Assembly (NCBI RefSeq): GCF_900109545.1
Contig: NZ_FOAP01000011.1
Span: forward strand, 186,001-250,000
Source of the DNA: Stigmatella aurantiaca
Lineage (GTDB): Bacteria; Myxococcota; Myxococcia; Myxococcales; Myxococcaceae
DNA: 64,000 nucleotides
Reading direction: 5' to 3'
Shown here: positions 27,639 through 37,463 of the stretch, piece after piece
How the letters are laid out: each line of letters starts with the position of its first letter
Numbering within the stretch: the stretch's first letter is position 1
Translations under genes and position numbers: made by a program
The notes under the pieces: model-generated
The model's database searches: none
Seen by the model: only the letters and a program-made list of their open reading frames with translations
Told to the model about the DNA's origin: nothing

Positions 27639-30374
27639 ATGTCTGCCCGCCCGCCCGTAGAGCCCACGTACGACCTGCTGCACCAGCAGGCCCGTCATCC
27701 GCTCGATGCCCTCTTCGCGCCCCGAAGCGTGGCCGTCATCGGCGCCAGCGAGCGCCAGGGCAGCGTGGGCCGCACCTTGCTGTGGAACCTCATCAGCAAT
27801 CCCTTCGGCGGGACCGTGTATCCGGTCAATCCGAAGCGCAGCAATGTCCTGGGCATCCGGACCTGGCCGTCCATCTCCGCCATCCCGGAGCCGGTGGACC
27901 TGGCCGTCATCGGCACCCCCGCCCCCACGGTGCCGGGGGTCATCCGGGAGTGCGCCGAGGCTGGCGTCAAGGGCGCCATCATCATCTCCGCCGGCTTCAA
28001 GGAAACGGGCGTGGAGGGGGCGCTGCTGGAGCAGGAAGTGCTGCGCGAGGCCCGGCGGGGGCGCATGCGCATCATCGGCCCCAACTGTCTGGGATTGATG
28101 CGGCCCACCACCGGCCTCAACGCCACCTTCGCGGGCGCCATGGCCCGGCCCGGCAACGTGGCCTTCATCAGCCAGAGCGGCGCGCTGCTGACGGCCATCC
28201 TGGATTGGAGCCAGCGCGAAACGGTGGGCTTCAGCGCCTTCGTCTCCCTGGGCTCCATGCTCGACGTGGGCTGGGGAGACCTCATCGACTACCTGGGCAA
28301 TGATCCGCGTACCCGCAGCATCCTGCTCTACATGGAGTCCATCGGCGATGCGCGCGCGTTTCTCTCGGCGGCCCGCGAGGTGGCGCTCCAGAAGCCCATC
28401 ATCGTCATCAAGGCGGGCAGGACCGAGCAGGCCGCCAAGGCCGCCGCGTCCCACACCGGCACGCTCGCGGGCAGCGACGAGGTGCTCACCGCCGCCTTCC
28501 GCCGCGCGGGCGTGCTGCGCGTGGACAGCATCGCGGACCTCTTCTACATGGCCGAAGTGCTGGCCAAGCAGCCCCGGCCCGAGGGCCGACGGCTCACCAT
28601 CGTCACCAACGCGGGCGGCCCGGGGGTGCTGGCCACGGATGCGCTCGTCTCCGGCGGGGGCGAGCTGGCCAAGCCCTCGGAGAAGACGCTCTCGGCCCTC
28701 AATGGCTTGCTGCCGCCACAGTGGAGCCATGGCAACCCCGTGGACATCCTGGGTGACGCGGATCCCGGGCGGTACGCGAAGGCGCTGGAGGTGGCCGGCG
28801 CGGACGAGAACAGCGACGGGCTGCTCGTCATCCTCACCCCGCAGGACATGACGGAGCCCACGCAGACGGCGGACCGGCTCAAACCCTATGCCCGCCTGGG
28901 CAAGCCGGTCCTCGCCAGTTGGATGGGCGGCTCGGAGGTCGCCGCCGGCGAGCGCATCCTCAACGACGCGGGCATCCCCACGTTCGGCTATCCCGACACG
29001 GCCGCCCGCATCTTCAATTACATGTGGCGCTACAGCTATTACCTCAGCGCCCTGTACGAGACGCCCACGCTGGCGGAGGAGCCCACGGGCAACGCCCGCG
29101 AGCGGGTCCGGGCGCTCATCGACGCCGCGCGGGCGGACGGACGCACGCTGCTCACGGAGTACGAGTCCAAGCAGTTGCTGGCCGCGTATGGCATCCCCTC
29201 GGTGGAGACGCGGCTGGCGTCCACGGAGGACGAGGCCGTGGCCCAGGCGGAGGCCCTGGGCTACCCGGTGGTGGTGAAGCTCCACTCGCGCACCATCATG
29301 CACAAGACGGACGTGGGCGGCGTGAGGCTGAACCTGGCGAGCGCGGAGCAGGTCCGCGAGGCGTTCTCCGGCATCCAGCGGGCGCTCACCGAGCGAGGCC
29401 AGGCGGAGGCCTTCCACGGCGTGACGGTGCAGCCCATGGTCCGGCTGGATGGGTATGAGCTCATCGTCGGCAGCAGCCTGGATGCGCAGTTCGGCCCCGT
29501 GCTGCTCTTCGGGGCGGGCGGCATCCTGGTGGAGGTGTTCCAGGACCGGGCCCTGGGCCTGCCGCCGCTGAACACCACCCTGGCGCGGCGGTTGATGGAG
29601 CGCACGCTCATCTACAAGGCCCTGCAAGGCGTCCGGGGGCGCCCGCCGGTGAACATGGCCGCGCTGGAGACCCTGCTGGTCCGCTTCAGCAAGCTCGTGG
29701 TGGAGCAGCGCCTCCTCAAGGAGGTGGACATCAACCCCCTGCTGGCCTCGGCCGGACAGCCGGTCGCCCTGGATGCGCGGGTGGTGCTGCACGCGCCCGG
29801 GGTGCAGGAGTCCGAGCTGCCCCCGCTGGCCATCCACCCCTACCCCTCCCAGTACGAGGGACGGCTGCGCACGAAGGACGGCACGGAACTCATCGTCCGG
29901 CCCATCCGCCCGGAGGACGAGCCCAAGATGGAGGCCTTCCATCGTGCCCTCTCGGAGCAGAGCGTCTTCATGCGCTACGCGGGGATGATGCGGCTGGACC
30001 AGCGCGTGGCCCACGAGCGGCTGGCGCGCATCTGCTTCATCGACTACGCGCGGGAGATTGCCCTGCTGGCCATCCACCCCACGCCCGAAGGGGACGAAAT
30101 CGTCGGCGTGGGCCGGTTGACGCGCCTGCAGGGCACCGGGGATGGGGAGTTCGCCATGCTCATCAGCGACCGGATGCAGTACCAGGGGCTGGGCTCGGAG
30201 ATGCTCCAGCGGCTCGTGGACATTGGCCGCGAGTGGGGGCTGGAGCGCATCGTCGCGGACATCCTGTCGCGCAACCGCCCCATGCAGCGCGTCTGCAAGA
30301 AGCTGGGCTTCGACATCATCGCGGACCCGGACCCCACGGAGGAGATGGTCCGGGCCGTGAAAGTCCTGATTTGA
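27639..30374 (+). CDS. Acyl-CoA synthetase (NDP-forming)-like / GNAT protein acetyltransferase (Pat type)
   Basis: A 911-residue protein. Residues 20-150 are a CoA-binding Rossmann domain ([18 protein letters not shown]). Residues 150-450 are succinyl-CoA-ligase-like domains with [19 protein letters not shown] and [14 protein letters not shown]. About 480-710 is an ATP-grasp domain ([39 protein letters not shown]). The C-terminal 170 residues are a GNAT domain ([34 protein letters not shown]). This order is that of Pat/PatZ lysine acetyltransferases, which acetylate acetyl-CoA synthetase and other proteins. Whether the synthetase half is active is unclear. The His in ASHTG occupies the region of the catalytic His of NDP-forming ligases. 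The ATG at 27639 follows CAAGG. Confidence 0.92.
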   Translation: MSARPPVEPTYDLLHQQARHPLDALFAPRSVAVIGASERQGSVGRTLLWNLISNPFGGTVYPVNPKRSNVLGIRTWPSISAIPEPVDLAVIGTPAPTVPGVIRECAEAGVKGAIIISAGFKETGVEGALLEQEVLREARRGRMRIIGPNCLGLMRPTTGLNATFAGAMARPGNVAFISQSGALLTAILDWSQRETVGFSAFVSLGSMLDVGWGDLIDYLGNDPRTRSILLYMESIGDARAFLSAAREVALQKPIIVIKAGRTEQAAKAAASHTGTLAGSDEVLTAAFRRAGVLRVDSIADLFYMAEVLAKQPRPEGRRLTIVTNAGGPGVLATDALVSGGGELAKPSEKTLSALNGLLPPQWSHGNPVDILGDADPGRYAKALEVAGADENSDGLLVILTPQDMTEPTQTADRLKPYARLGKPVLASWMGGSEVAAGERILNDAGIPTFGYPDTAARIFNYMWRYSYYLSALYETPTLAEEPTGNARERVRALIDAARADGRTLLTEYESKQLLAAYGIPSVETRLASTEDEAVAQAEALGYPVVVKLHSRTIMHKTDVGGVRLNLASAEQVREAFSGIQRALTERGQAEAFHGVTVQPMVRLDGYELIVGSSLDAQFGPVLLFGAGGILVEVFQDRALGLPPLNTTLARRLMERTLIYKALQGVRGRPPVNMAALETLLVRFSKLVVEQRLLKEVDINPLLASAGQPVALDARVVLHAPGVQESELPPLAIHPYPSQYEGRLRTKDGTELIVRPIRPEDEPKMEAFHRALSEQSVFMRYAGMMRLDQRVAHERLARICFIDYAREIALLAIHPTPEGDEIVGVGRLTRLQGTGDGEFAMLISDRMQYQGLGSEMLQRLVDIGREWGLERIVADILSRNRPMQRVCKKLGFDIIADPDPTEEMVRAVKVLI

Positions 30375-30447
30375 TGCGCGGTTGAATACGCGGGGGCCGC
30401 TGGCGTCTGCCCCCTCACCCTTCTGCTTTTTCCCCGGAGTTCCTCGG

Positions 30448-30780
30448 ATGCGTTCCCTCGTGATGGCCCTCCCCGTAGCGCTCTGCTTCCTCGCTCCGCC
30501 CAGCCACGCAGCCTCGCTCCGGTGTGGCACCCACATCGTCTCGGACGGCGCGTCCCGGGAAGAAGTGCTGGCGCGGTGCGGTGAACCGGCCTCCAAGGAC
30601 ACCCGCAACGTGGCCCAGGAGACCAAGACCCGGACCGGCAAGGACGAATCCACCAAGGAGGTCGTCTACAAGACCTACGAGGACTGGACGTACAACTTCG
30701 GCACCAACCGGCTGATGCAGGTGGTGACGTTCGAGGACGGCAAGCTCGTGCAGGTCCAGAGCACCCGCCACGGTTACTGA
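30448..30780 (+). CDS. DUF2845 exported protein
   Basis: A 110-residue protein with a signal peptide (VMALPVALCFLAPPSHA) and a short DUF2845 domain: RCGTHIVSDGASREEVLARCG at about 24-44, WTYNFGTNRLMQVVTFEDGKL near the end. The role is unknown. The ATG at 30448 has GGAG 8 nt upstream. It follows the Pat gene on the same strand and ends 18 bases before the convergent HIT gene. Confidence 0.85.
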   Translation: MRSLVMALPVALCFLAPPSHAASLRCGTHIVSDGASREEVLARCGEPASKDTRNVAQETKTRTGKDESTKEVVYKTYEDWTYNFGTNRLMQVVTFEDGKLVQVQSTRHGY

Positions 30781-30797
30781 GAAGGGCCGCGCCCGCG

Positions 30798-31205
30798 CTA
30801 CCGGCCCAGCAGGTAGTTGCCCTTGGCCGGAATGACGTGCCGCACGCCACCGCGCGGATCCTCCATGTCCCCCCGGTACCGGGGAATGACGTGCACGTGC
30901 AGATGGAACACCGTCTGCCCGGCCGCCTCCCCCACGTTGAACCCCACGTTGTACCCGTCCGGCTGGTGACTCCCGTCCAGCTCACGCCGGACCTCATCCA
31001 CGAGCGCGAAGAGCGCCCGCTGCTCCTCGGGCGTTGCCTCGAACCAGGTGGCCACCAGCCGGTGGGGAATGACCAGCGTGTGCCCTGGGCTCACCGGATG
31101 GGTATCCCGGAGCGCGAAGGCAAGGGCGTTGGAGGCCACCCACCGCTCGCGGGGAACCTGCAGGAAGGAGGACAACAGGACAGACCTCGTGGACAGGCGG
31201 GTCAA
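30798..31205 (-). CDS. HIT-family hydrolase
   Basis: A 135-residue HIT protein: VSPGHTLVIPHRLV at about 38-51, the YNVGFNVGEAAGQTVFHLHV block and the active motif HLHVHV near 101-106, then IPRYRGD. HIT enzymes hydrolyse nucleotide phosphoramidates or dinucleoside polyphosphates. The usual N-terminal C-x2-C is absent. The TTG at 31205 overlaps the gpsA stop by 4 nt (TTGA), which supports coupled translation and an N-terminus before the conserved block. Confidence 0.9.
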   Translation of the reverse strand: MTRLSTRSVLLSSFLQVPRERWVASNALAFALRDTHPVSPGHTLVIPHRLVATWFEATPEEQRALFALVDEVRRELDGSHQPDGYNVGFNVGEAAGQTVFHLHVHVIPRYRGDMEDPRGGVRHVIPAKGNYLLGR

Positions 31206-32212
31206 GGCCCGCTCGGAAGCTCCCGGAATTGCCGGTCAATGACCTCCGTCATCGCTGCCCGGGCGCTCTTCTGGTGGTACGTGACGAGGTATACCTGATG
31301 GCAAATGGGAAGCTCCACCCCGGTGCGCGTCGAGAGCGCATGGGCACTCTGGGCAGTTTTCACCCCTTCGATCATGGGCTTCTTGATGGAGCGGAAGATG
31401 TCCTCCAGCGCGCGGTCCTTGGCCAGCTCGAAGCCCACCTGCCAGCTCCGGGAGAGCTCCCCCGTACACGTCAACACCAGATCCCCCATGCCGGACAGCC
31501 CACTGAGGGTGCGAGGATCCGCCCCCAGGTGCACCGCCAGCCGGGAGATCTCCGCCAACCCCAGGGTGATGATGGCCGAGCGCGTGTTGAACCCAAATCC
31601 CAGCCCTTCGATCATCCCCACCGCGATGGCGATGACATTCTTCAAGGCCCCCCCTATCTCGACCCCGATGACATCGGTGTTGGTGTAGGTGCGCAGGGTG
31701 GGGGTCTGAAACAGCCGCTGGCAATACCGGGCCAGCGCCTCATCCGTGGCGGCGATCGTCACCGTCGTGGGCAGTCCCCGGGCCAGCTCCTGGGCAAAGG
31801 ACGGCCCGGACAAAATCCCAATGAAGGGATGGAAGGACGCGGGCAAGCAGTCCTTCAACATCTGCGTCATGGTGTAGAGCGTCTCGGGCTCGATCGCCTT
31901 GGACACCGTGAGGATGGGAACCCCTGACGGAAGAGACGGCAGCGCTGCCCGCATCACGTTCCGGGTGGCGTGCGAGGGCACAGCGGAGACCACGAGCCCC
32001 GCCGACGAGAGTGCTTCCTCCAGACTGAGCGTGGCCCGGATCCGCGGGGACAGCGGGATACCGGCCAAGTAAGCGCTGTTCTCGTGGCGCGTGTTGATGC
32101 TGTCCACCACCTGGCCATTGCGGCCCCACAGCCAGACCTGCTCGCAATGCACGGCCAGCACATTGGCCAGGGAGGTGCCAAAAGGGCCCGAGCCGAGAAC
32201 ACACACACGCAT
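31202..32212 (-). CDS. gpsA: Glycerol-3-phosphate dehydrogenase [NAD(P)+]
   Basis: A 336-residue enzyme. The N-terminal nucleotide site is GSGPFGTSLA at about 7-16. Conserved parts are LSGPSFAQELARGLPT, EIGGALKNVIAIAVG, TRSAIITLGLAEISRLA and LSGMGDLVLTCTGELSR. It reduces dihydroxyacetone phosphate to sn-glycerol 3-phosphate for phospholipid synthesis. The ATG at 32212 lies 8 nt after GAGGAG. It forms an operon with the HIT gene. The glycine motif reads GSGPFG where many orthologues have GAGSWG, still in the family range. Confidence 0.95.
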   Translation of the reverse strand: MRVCVLGSGPFGTSLANVLAVHCEQVWLWGRNGQVVDSINTRHENSAYLAGIPLSPRIRATLSLEEALSSAGLVVSAVPSHATRNVMRAALPSLPSGVPILTVSKAIEPETLYTMTQMLKDCLPASFHPFIGILSGPSFAQELARGLPTTVTIAATDEALARYCQRLFQTPTLRTYTNTDVIGVEIGGALKNVIAIAVGMIEGLGFGFNTRSAIITLGLAEISRLAVHLGADPRTLSGLSGMGDLVLTCTGELSRSWQVGFELAKDRALEDIFRSIKKPMIEGVKTAQSAHALSTRTGVELPICHQVYLVTYHQKSARAAMTEVIDRQFRELPSGP

Positions 32213-32257
32213 CGGCCATTCTCCTCGGAAGGGGCCCGCTCTGGCCAGGGACAGGGG

Positions 32258-33424
32258 CTACTTGGACGGCTGCCTATTCTGGAGGAAGGCCGGTGCCATG
32301 GAGAAGGCCTCCTCCGCGGTCTTCGCGAAGCGGGTGACGTGGGCCTTGAGCCAGCGGCGGCTCTGGATGGGGGAGTCCCCCACGATGGCCACCACGGGGA
32401 TCCCCGCCTCGGCGGCGTACACCACCTCCATCAGCGAGCCCACGTACTGCCAGTTGGGCCGCGAGAGGTCCACGATGAGCAGATCCGACGCCTCGATGAA
32501 CTTCCTCTCGGTCTCGACCAGATACGCGTTGAGCCGCTCCTCCGGGAGATCCAGCTCGTGGAGCGTCTCCTCCAGGTGCTCATACATCGAGAACAGGGTG
32601 GCCTGCGGACAATGGTGCCCCATCAAGGTCCGGGCCTTCTGGACGATGTCCTTGACCTCGGCGGTGGGCAGCTGCTCGATGGCGTGGGCGTAATAGATGG
32701 CGCGGGGGGTGATGCCCGCGTTCCGGAACATCCGGACCGTCTTGATCGAATCGTCCTCCATCGGGTGGTGCTGCCAGTTCCAGCGCTCGGCCTTGCCCGT
32801 CCTCTCCGCCAGCACCTGGCGGACGAACTGGGAAGAGTATGCCGGCGGGGTGAGCACGTAGTGCTTGCCGTCCGGGTTGCGGACGTAGATGTAGTTGTCG
32901 GCGCCGGCCTCGCGCACCTGACGCAGGTCCTGCAACGCCTCGATGCGCCGGGCCTCACACGACAACTGCGTGGCCAGCGCCGAGGCCAGATCCATGTTCA
33001 CGGGCAGCAGGTGCAAGTGCAGGTGGTCGACACAGCAGGCCTTGAGGCCACAGTCGAGCGTCGTGCCATGCTCGAACACCACCCAGCCGTCCGAGCCCGG
33101 CTGCTTCTCCAACCTCGCCAGAACAGAATCGATGTCTTTCTGAACGTTGGCCGCATTCTGGGCGTTGAGCGTGGCCACCGAGCTGCGGTGCCGCTTGGAC
33201 ACGAGCATCACGTAGCCTTCGATGATCGAACCCAGCGCCGGCACCACGACATGCTCGTCCGTGGAATGGACAATCATGTTCGCGGGATGCCGCTGTCCTT
33301 CCTTCGAGATTGCCCAACAGAGCCGGCACCCATCGAATTTGCTTCGAATTTCGTTCTGGGACACGTCACTCAGAATCCCAAACTGATAGCGGCGTTCTCC
33401 GGCAGTTCCTGAAGAAAAAGACAA
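32258..33424 (-). CDS. HIT-like domain fused to a nucleoside 2-deoxyribosyltransferase-like domain
   Basis: A 388-residue two-domain protein. The N-terminal half looks HIT-like: CRLC near residue 33, VHSTDEHVVVPALGSIIEGY, VMLVSKRHR, and CCVDHLHLHLLPV near 122-134 with the HxHxH triad. The C-terminal 110 residues resemble the nucleoside 2-deoxyribosyltransferase fold: KFIEASDLLIVDLSRPNWQY near 304-323, SLMEVVYAAEAGIPVVAIVG. This pairing is unusual to me. AGGAGG (33431-33436) lies directly against the GTG at 33430 but exactly 6 nt before a TTG at 33424, so I chose TTG. A TTGACA promoter element lies upstream. I infer nucleotide turnover or signalling, with no known substrate. Confidence 0.78.
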   Translation of the reverse strand: MSFSSGTAGERRYQFGILSDVSQNEIRSKFDGCRLCWAISKEGQRHPANMIVHSTDEHVVVPALGSIIEGYVMLVSKRHRSSVATLNAQNAANVQKDIDSVLARLEKQPGSDGWVVFEHGTTLDCGLKACCVDHLHLHLLPVNMDLASALATQLSCEARRIEALQDLRQVREAGADNYIYVRNPDGKHYVLTPPAYSSQFVRQVLAERTGKAERWNWQHHPMEDDSIKTVRMFRNAGITPRAIYYAHAIEQLPTAEVKDIVQKARTLMGHHCPQATLFSMYEHLEETLHELDLPEERLNAYLVETERKFIEASDLLIVDLSRPNWQYVGSLMEVVYAAEAGIPVVAIVGDSPIQSRRWLKAHVTRFAKTAEEAFSMAPAFLQNRQPSK

Positions 33425-33454
33425 GCCCACCCTCCTGTTTTTTCGGGGGTTTCC

Positions 33455-33482
33455 GTTATTCAGGTCAGGCGAACCCTGTCAA
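33455..33482 (-). promoter_or_regulatory. Sigma-70-like promoter for the HIT fusion gene
   Basis: On the minus strand TTGACA (33482-33477) is followed after 16 nt by AATAAC (33460-33455), four of six -10 matches. The predicted transcript starts about 20 bases before the gene, close to its AGGAGG. Confidence 0.5.
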
Positions 33483-33550
33483 GCCATCGGTTCAAAGGGA
33501 GACTCTTTTTATCTGCCGCACTGTGACAAAGATTGATCTGACCCAATGCG

Positions 33551-34339
33551 TTACGCCGCTCTCCAAAAGTAGTAACCGGTCAATGCCCAGGCGGTGGCGC
33601 CCACGAAGGAGCGGACCCGGTCCGGGTTGATCTTCCGGGCCATGGCGGCACCGAGGAAGCTGCCCGACGTGGTGCCCGCCGTCACGAGCACCCCATGCTC
33701 CCAGGCAATGGCGTTCGCGCTCACGAAGATGGCGGTCACGAGGCCATTCAGGAGGACGCCCAGCACGGACTTGAGCGCGTTCGCCTTGTGAATGTTTTTC
33801 ACTCCCATCAAGGAAAAAAGCGCCAGCATCAGAATTCCCAGCCCCGCGCCGAAATACCCTCCGTAGATGGAGACGAGGAACTGCAACCCGAACGAGACAT
33901 TCATCGGCAGCATCCGGTCCTCGGCGCCGGGCCCGCCCCCTCTCAGCTTCGCCAGCAGCGGCCCTCCGAAGTTGAAGAGCAAGGTGGCCATCAGGAGCAT
34001 CGCGGGAACCAACGCGCTGAAGGTCTCGCGCGAGCTGTTGAGCAGCAGGACGGCGCCAATCGCACCGCCCAGAAGACTTGCGATGCTCAATGACGCAGCA
34101 AGCCGTCCCTGCCCTTCCATCTCCCGCCGGTACGCCAGCGCGCTGGCGACATCTCCCGGCCAGAGCGCAACGGTGCTCGTCGCGTTGGCGCGGATGGGAT
34201 CCACGCCGGTGGACATCAAGGCTGGGAAGATGAGAAACGTCCCCCCGCCCGCCACTGCCTTCAAAACGCCCGCCCCGAACGAGGCCAGCAGCAGTATCAA
34301 ACCCTGGGCGAGTGTCATTGTGTCACGGGCCTCTAGCAT
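33551..34339 (-). CDS. TauE/SafE-family anion exporter
   Basis: A 262-residue integral membrane protein with about eight hydrophobic segments. The N-terminal repeat is [29 protein letters not shown] and the second-half repeat is [17 protein letters not shown]. The AGGGT motif is typical of the sulfite/organosulfonate exporter family. The transported anion is not identifiable. Starts at 34339 or 34318 (MTLAQG) are both ATG. It is divergent from the cysteine desulfurase gene, which also handles sulfur, but this may be chance. Confidence 0.9.
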   Translation of the reverse strand: MLEARDTMTLAQGLILLLASFGAGVLKAVAGGGTFLIFPALMSTGVDPIRANATSTVALWPGDVASALAYRREMEGQGRLAASLSIASLLGGAIGAVLLLNSSRETFSALVPAMLLMATLLFNFGGPLLAKLRGGGPGAEDRMLPMNVSFGLQFLVSIYGGYFGAGLGILMLALFSLMGVKNIHKANALKSVLGVLLNGLVTAIFVSANAIAWEHGVLVTAGTTSGSFLGAAMARKINPDRVRSFVGATAWALTGYYFWRAA

Positions 34340-34434
34340 CCCGCTTTCTCCGCCAAAAGCACTTTCTCCGTAAGAACTCTATTGACAGGAGAGAGAAAAA
34401 GAATCTTTTTGTGTTTGTATCCGGAAAGGCTCCC

Positions 34435-35760
34435 ATGAAGCGGCCCATCTATCTCGATAACCACTCCACCACCCCCGTGGACCCCCGGGTGCTGGAAGCG
34501 ATGCTTCCTTATCTGAGCGCGGAGTTTGGCAATGCCGCATCGCGCAATCACGCGCATGGCCTGAAAGCCCATGCGGCGGCCGAGAAAGCGCGCGCGCAGG
34601 TAGCGGAGCTGATGGGCGCCTCGAAGCAGGAAATCATTTTCACCTCTGGCGCGACCGAGTCCAACAACCTGGCCATCAAGGGTGTCGCCGAGGCTTACAA
34701 AGCCAAGGGCGACCACATCGTCACCTTGAAGACCGAGCACAAGGCGGTGCTCGAGGCTTGCAAGCGCCTGGAGAAGCAGCGGACCGAGTACATCGAGGCC
34801 TTGAAGCGGCTCCGGATCGCGGAGTTCGGCGGACCGGAGTTCCGTCCCGAAAACCTTGCCATGCTGACGGCGCGGCATGACTTCGAACGCGACGAGATCT
34901 TCCAGCGTTGGTTGACGCTGCCCATGCCCGGCGCCCGGGTGACCTACCTGGGCGTCGACGCGGGGGGCCGGGTGGACCTTCAGGAGCTCGAGGCGGCGCT
35001 CACCGGGAAGACCCTCCTGGTCAGCGTGATGCTCGCCAACAACGAAATCGGCACCCTCCAGCCCATCAACAACATCGGGGAGATCTGCCGGCGCAAGGGG
35101 GTCCTCTTCCACTGTGACGCGGCGCAAGGGCTGGGGCGCGTTCCCTTTGATGTGGAGGAAGCCAAGGTGGACCTGGTGTCCCTCTCCTCTCACAAGATGT
35201 ATGGCCCCAAGGGGGTGGGCGCCCTGTATGTCCGAAGCAATCCCCGCGTCCGGCTCGCGCCGATGATTGACGGGGGAGACCAGGAGAAGGGGCTGCGCTC
35301 GGGTACCCTGAACGTCCCGGCCATCGTGGGCTTCGGGAAGGCAGCGGAGCTCGCCCTGGCGGAGCGGGAACAGGAGGCGGTCCGCATGCTTGAACTCCGC
35401 GAGCGCCTCCGGAACAACCTGTTCTCGCGCCTGGACTTGCTGAAGGTGAACGGCTCGCTCGAGCATCGCTTGCCGGGCAACATCAACGTCTCCTTTGCCT
35501 TCGTGGAGGGCGAGGCGTTGCTGATGTCACTCAAGGACGTCGCGCTCTCCTCGGGCTCGGCCTGCTCCACCGCTTCCCTGGAGCCCTCCTACGTACTCCG
35601 GGCCTGCGGTGTGCCAGATGATCTGGCCCACTCCTCCATCCGCTTCGGGCTGGGCCGCTTCACCACCGAGGAAGAAATCGACGCCGTGGGCAACCTCGTG
35701 GTGGAGTGTGTGCAGCGGCTTCGCCACATGAGCCCCCGGTATCAAGCCTCCCGCCGCTGA
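34435..35760 (+). CDS. Cysteine desulfurase with an internal insertion
   Basis: A 441-residue class V aminotransferase of the IscS/NifS group: [14 protein letters not shown] at the start, [15 protein letters not shown] near 65, [13 protein letters not shown] near 100, [12 protein letters not shown] with the PLP lysine near 254, and [15 protein letters not shown] with the catalytic Cys near 376. It transfers sulfur from cysteine to acceptor proteins. Between EACKRLEKQ and VTYLGVD, where IscS has only a few residues, there are about 50 extra residues (roughly 115-167, mostly helical and charged). The ATG at 34435 gives [11 protein letters not shown]. No scaffold (IscU-like) gene follows; a methyltransferase gene does, 29 bases later. 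Confidence 0.92.
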   Translation: MKRPIYLDNHSTTPVDPRVLEAMLPYLSAEFGNAASRNHAHGLKAHAAAEKARAQVAELMGASKQEIIFTSGATESNNLAIKGVAEAYKAKGDHIVTLKTEHKAVLEACKRLEKQRTEYIEALKRLRIAEFGGPEFRPENLAMLTARHDFERDEIFQRWLTLPMPGARVTYLGVDAGGRVDLQELEAALTGKTLLVSVMLANNEIGTLQPINNIGEICRRKGVLFHCDAAQGLGRVPFDVEEAKVDLVSLSSHKMYGPKGVGALYVRSNPRVRLAPMIDGGDQEKGLRSGTLNVPAIVGFGKAAELALAEREQEAVRMLELRERLRNNLFSRLDLLKVNGSLEHRLPGNINVSFAFVEGEALLMSLKDVALSSGSACSTASLEPSYVLRACGVPDDLAHSSIRFGLGRFTTEEEIDAVGNLVVECVQRLRHMSPRYQASRR

Positions 35761-35789
35761 GGCCTGGCCTCCCCCTGAGGAGCAGCCCC

Positions 35790-36452
35790 ATGGAAACGCA
35801 GCGAACCGGCGTGCCTCCTCGGCTCGCCTCGTGCGCGCGGATGCCGGAATGGATGCGCCACTTCGGCCATCCCACGGGACTGCTGGGGGCCCTGGCCGGT
35901 CATCTGATGGCCCTGAAAAACCGCAAGCGGAGCCTGTCTGTGCTCACGCTCGTGGACCCACGCCCGGGAGAGCGCATCCTGGAGGTGGGCTTCGGCCCAG
36001 GGCTCGACATCCGCCGTGTCAGCCGGGCCGCCGCCTTTGTCGCGGGGGTGGATCCATCTCCCGTCATGCTGCGGCAAGCGCAGCGCCGCAACGCCAGCGC
36101 CATCCGCGCGGGCAAGGTCGAACTTGCCCCCGGTGACGTCCGCTCGCTTCCCTTCGCCGATGGCGCCTTCGACAAGGCGTTCTCCATCAACTCGGCGCAG
36201 TTCTGGCCCGAGCCCTTCCTGGCCGTCCAGGAGCTGCGCCGGGTCCTGAGGCCTCAGGGACAGCTCGTGCTCGCGGTCCAGCCCCGATCGGTGGGCGCCG
36301 ATGCACGGACCTCCCGGGAGACCGCGGAGGAGCTCGCTGCGCTGCTGGCCGCCAACGCCTTCGAGGCGGTCACCTCCACGCTCAAGCCCGCCGGACGCGT
36401 GCCCATCGCGTGTGCCGTTGCCACGAAGCCGGCCGCTCCAGGGAAAGGCTAG
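35790..36452 (+). CDS. SAM-dependent class I methyltransferase
   Basis: A 220-residue protein. Motif I is ERILEVGFGPGLDIRRVSRA near 61-80, followed by VAGVDPSPVMLRQA, GDVRSLPFADGAFDKAF and LRRVLRPQGQLVLAVQP. This is the ubiE/type-11 fold. The substrate is unknown. The ATG at 35790 has GAGGAG 7 nt upstream. It lies 29 bases after the cysteine desulfurase and its stop overlaps the convergent DUF3616 gene by 4 nt. Confidence 0.9.
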   Translation: METQRTGVPPRLASCARMPEWMRHFGHPTGLLGALAGHLMALKNRKRSLSVLTLVDPRPGERILEVGFGPGLDIRRVSRAAAFVAGVDPSPVMLRQAQRRNASAIRAGKVELAPGDVRSLPFADGAFDKAFSINSAQFWPEPFLAVQELRRVLRPQGQLVLAVQPRSVGADARTSRETAEELAALLAANAFEAVTSTLKPAGRVPIACAVATKPAAPGKG

Positions 36453-37450
36453 CCGCCCCGGGGAACGGCCTGCGGCACACGGAGCCAGAAGCCGCGGAAC
36501 TGCTTCTTCGCGGGGTCCTTGAGCCGCTTGCACTCAGTGCCGTCGATCAGGCGCGTTCCATCGTCGCTGAGGATGAGGATCTCCTCCTTGTCCTCGAACG
36601 TGACGAAGGCCTCGGGGTTGAGCCCGGTGAAGCCGGCGCCCTCTACCCGCGTGGGCTTGCCGGCCTTCCCGTCCCAGGTGAACAGACGCGAGGTTCCCTC
36701 CGAGGAGGAGGGACCCGCGATGAAGAGGTACTGCCCCCGCCACCGGGAGATGGAGCGGATGCCCAGCCCCTCCAGGTCCAGCAGCCGTGCCTCGCCCAGG
36801 CGGGCGGGGCTCCCCTTCACCATCTCGACAGGATTCAAGAGGGCGATGGTGATGGCCTTGCCCTCCGGAAGGGGATTCCGGAAGCCAATCAGGAGGGACG
36901 TCCCATCCTCCATGGCCGTCATCCCCTCGATGTTGAAGCCTCCCGGCTCTTTCGGTGCGCGCTGCGCGGCCGAGGCCAACCCGAACCCCTTGAGCTGAGG
37001 CGCGGCGAGGAGGTCCTCCAGCAACCGCGTGTAGGGCTTCCCTTCCAGTTGGAGCGACTTCCCGTCCGGGGAGGCCCGGGTCGCGAAGAAGCGGAAGCGG
37101 TTGGGGTCCTGCTTCCCGGAGCTCTTCCGGCCGTGGGAGGTCAACCAGAAGGCGAGCGGAGGAATGTCCGTGGCGGCCTCGATGTCCGTCTCGGGACTCG
37201 GGTTCTTGCCGGACGCAACCCTCAGGGCCTTGGACACATCGGCCGCGTGGAGGGGCCGGCCTCCCGACCGGCTGTCGTAGACCCGGAGCATGTTGTCCTC
37301 ATCGTCCCCCACGATGAACGCGTCCTTGCCCAGCACCACGGCCCCGGAGGCATCGCACGCGCCCTCGAACGTCAAGGTCTTGCCGGCAGGGGCCGCCTCT
37401 CCAGAAGCCGTGGCGAGGGCCGCCGTCACTGTGAACACCGTCAGGAACAT
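36449..37450 (-). CDS. DUF3616 domain secreted protein
   Basis: A 333-residue protein with a signal-like N-terminus (FLTVFTVTAALATASG) and the DUF3616 pattern: ACDASGAVVLGKDAFIVGDD, DNMLRVYDSRSGG, DIEAATDIPP, GFNIEGMTAMEDGTSLLIGF and LSDDGTRLIDGTECKRLKD. It is probably a beta-propeller-like fold. The function is unknown. Short DUF3616 secreted proteins of this kind are usually stand-alone. Confidence 0.85.
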   Translation of the reverse strand: MFLTVFTVTAALATASGEAAPAGKTLTFEGACDASGAVVLGKDAFIVGDDEDNMLRVYDSRSGGRPLHAADVSKALRVASGKNPSPETDIEAATDIPPLAFWLTSHGRKSSGKQDPNRFRFFATRASPDGKSLQLEGKPYTRLLEDLLAAPQLKGFGLASAAQRAPKEPGGFNIEGMTAMEDGTSLLIGFRNPLPEGKAITIALLNPVEMVKGSPARLGEARLLDLEGLGIRSISRWRGQYLFIAGPSSSEGTSRLFTWDGKAGKPTRVEGAGFTGLNPEAFVTFEDKEEILILSDDGTRLIDGTECKRLKDPAKKQFRGFWLRVPQAVPRGG

Positions 37451-37463
37451 GCGGCCGAGCGTA

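Noticed and set aside
27552-30656. About 1030-codon antisense frame over the Pat-like gene
   Set aside because: Same GC artefact. The product is His/Arg/Gln-rich with no recognisable fold, and the sense gene is complete.
34382-34410. TTGACA upstream of the cysteine desulfurase as a promoter
   Set aside because: The -35 match is perfect but no acceptable -10 element lies 16-18 bases downstream, so it is not listed.
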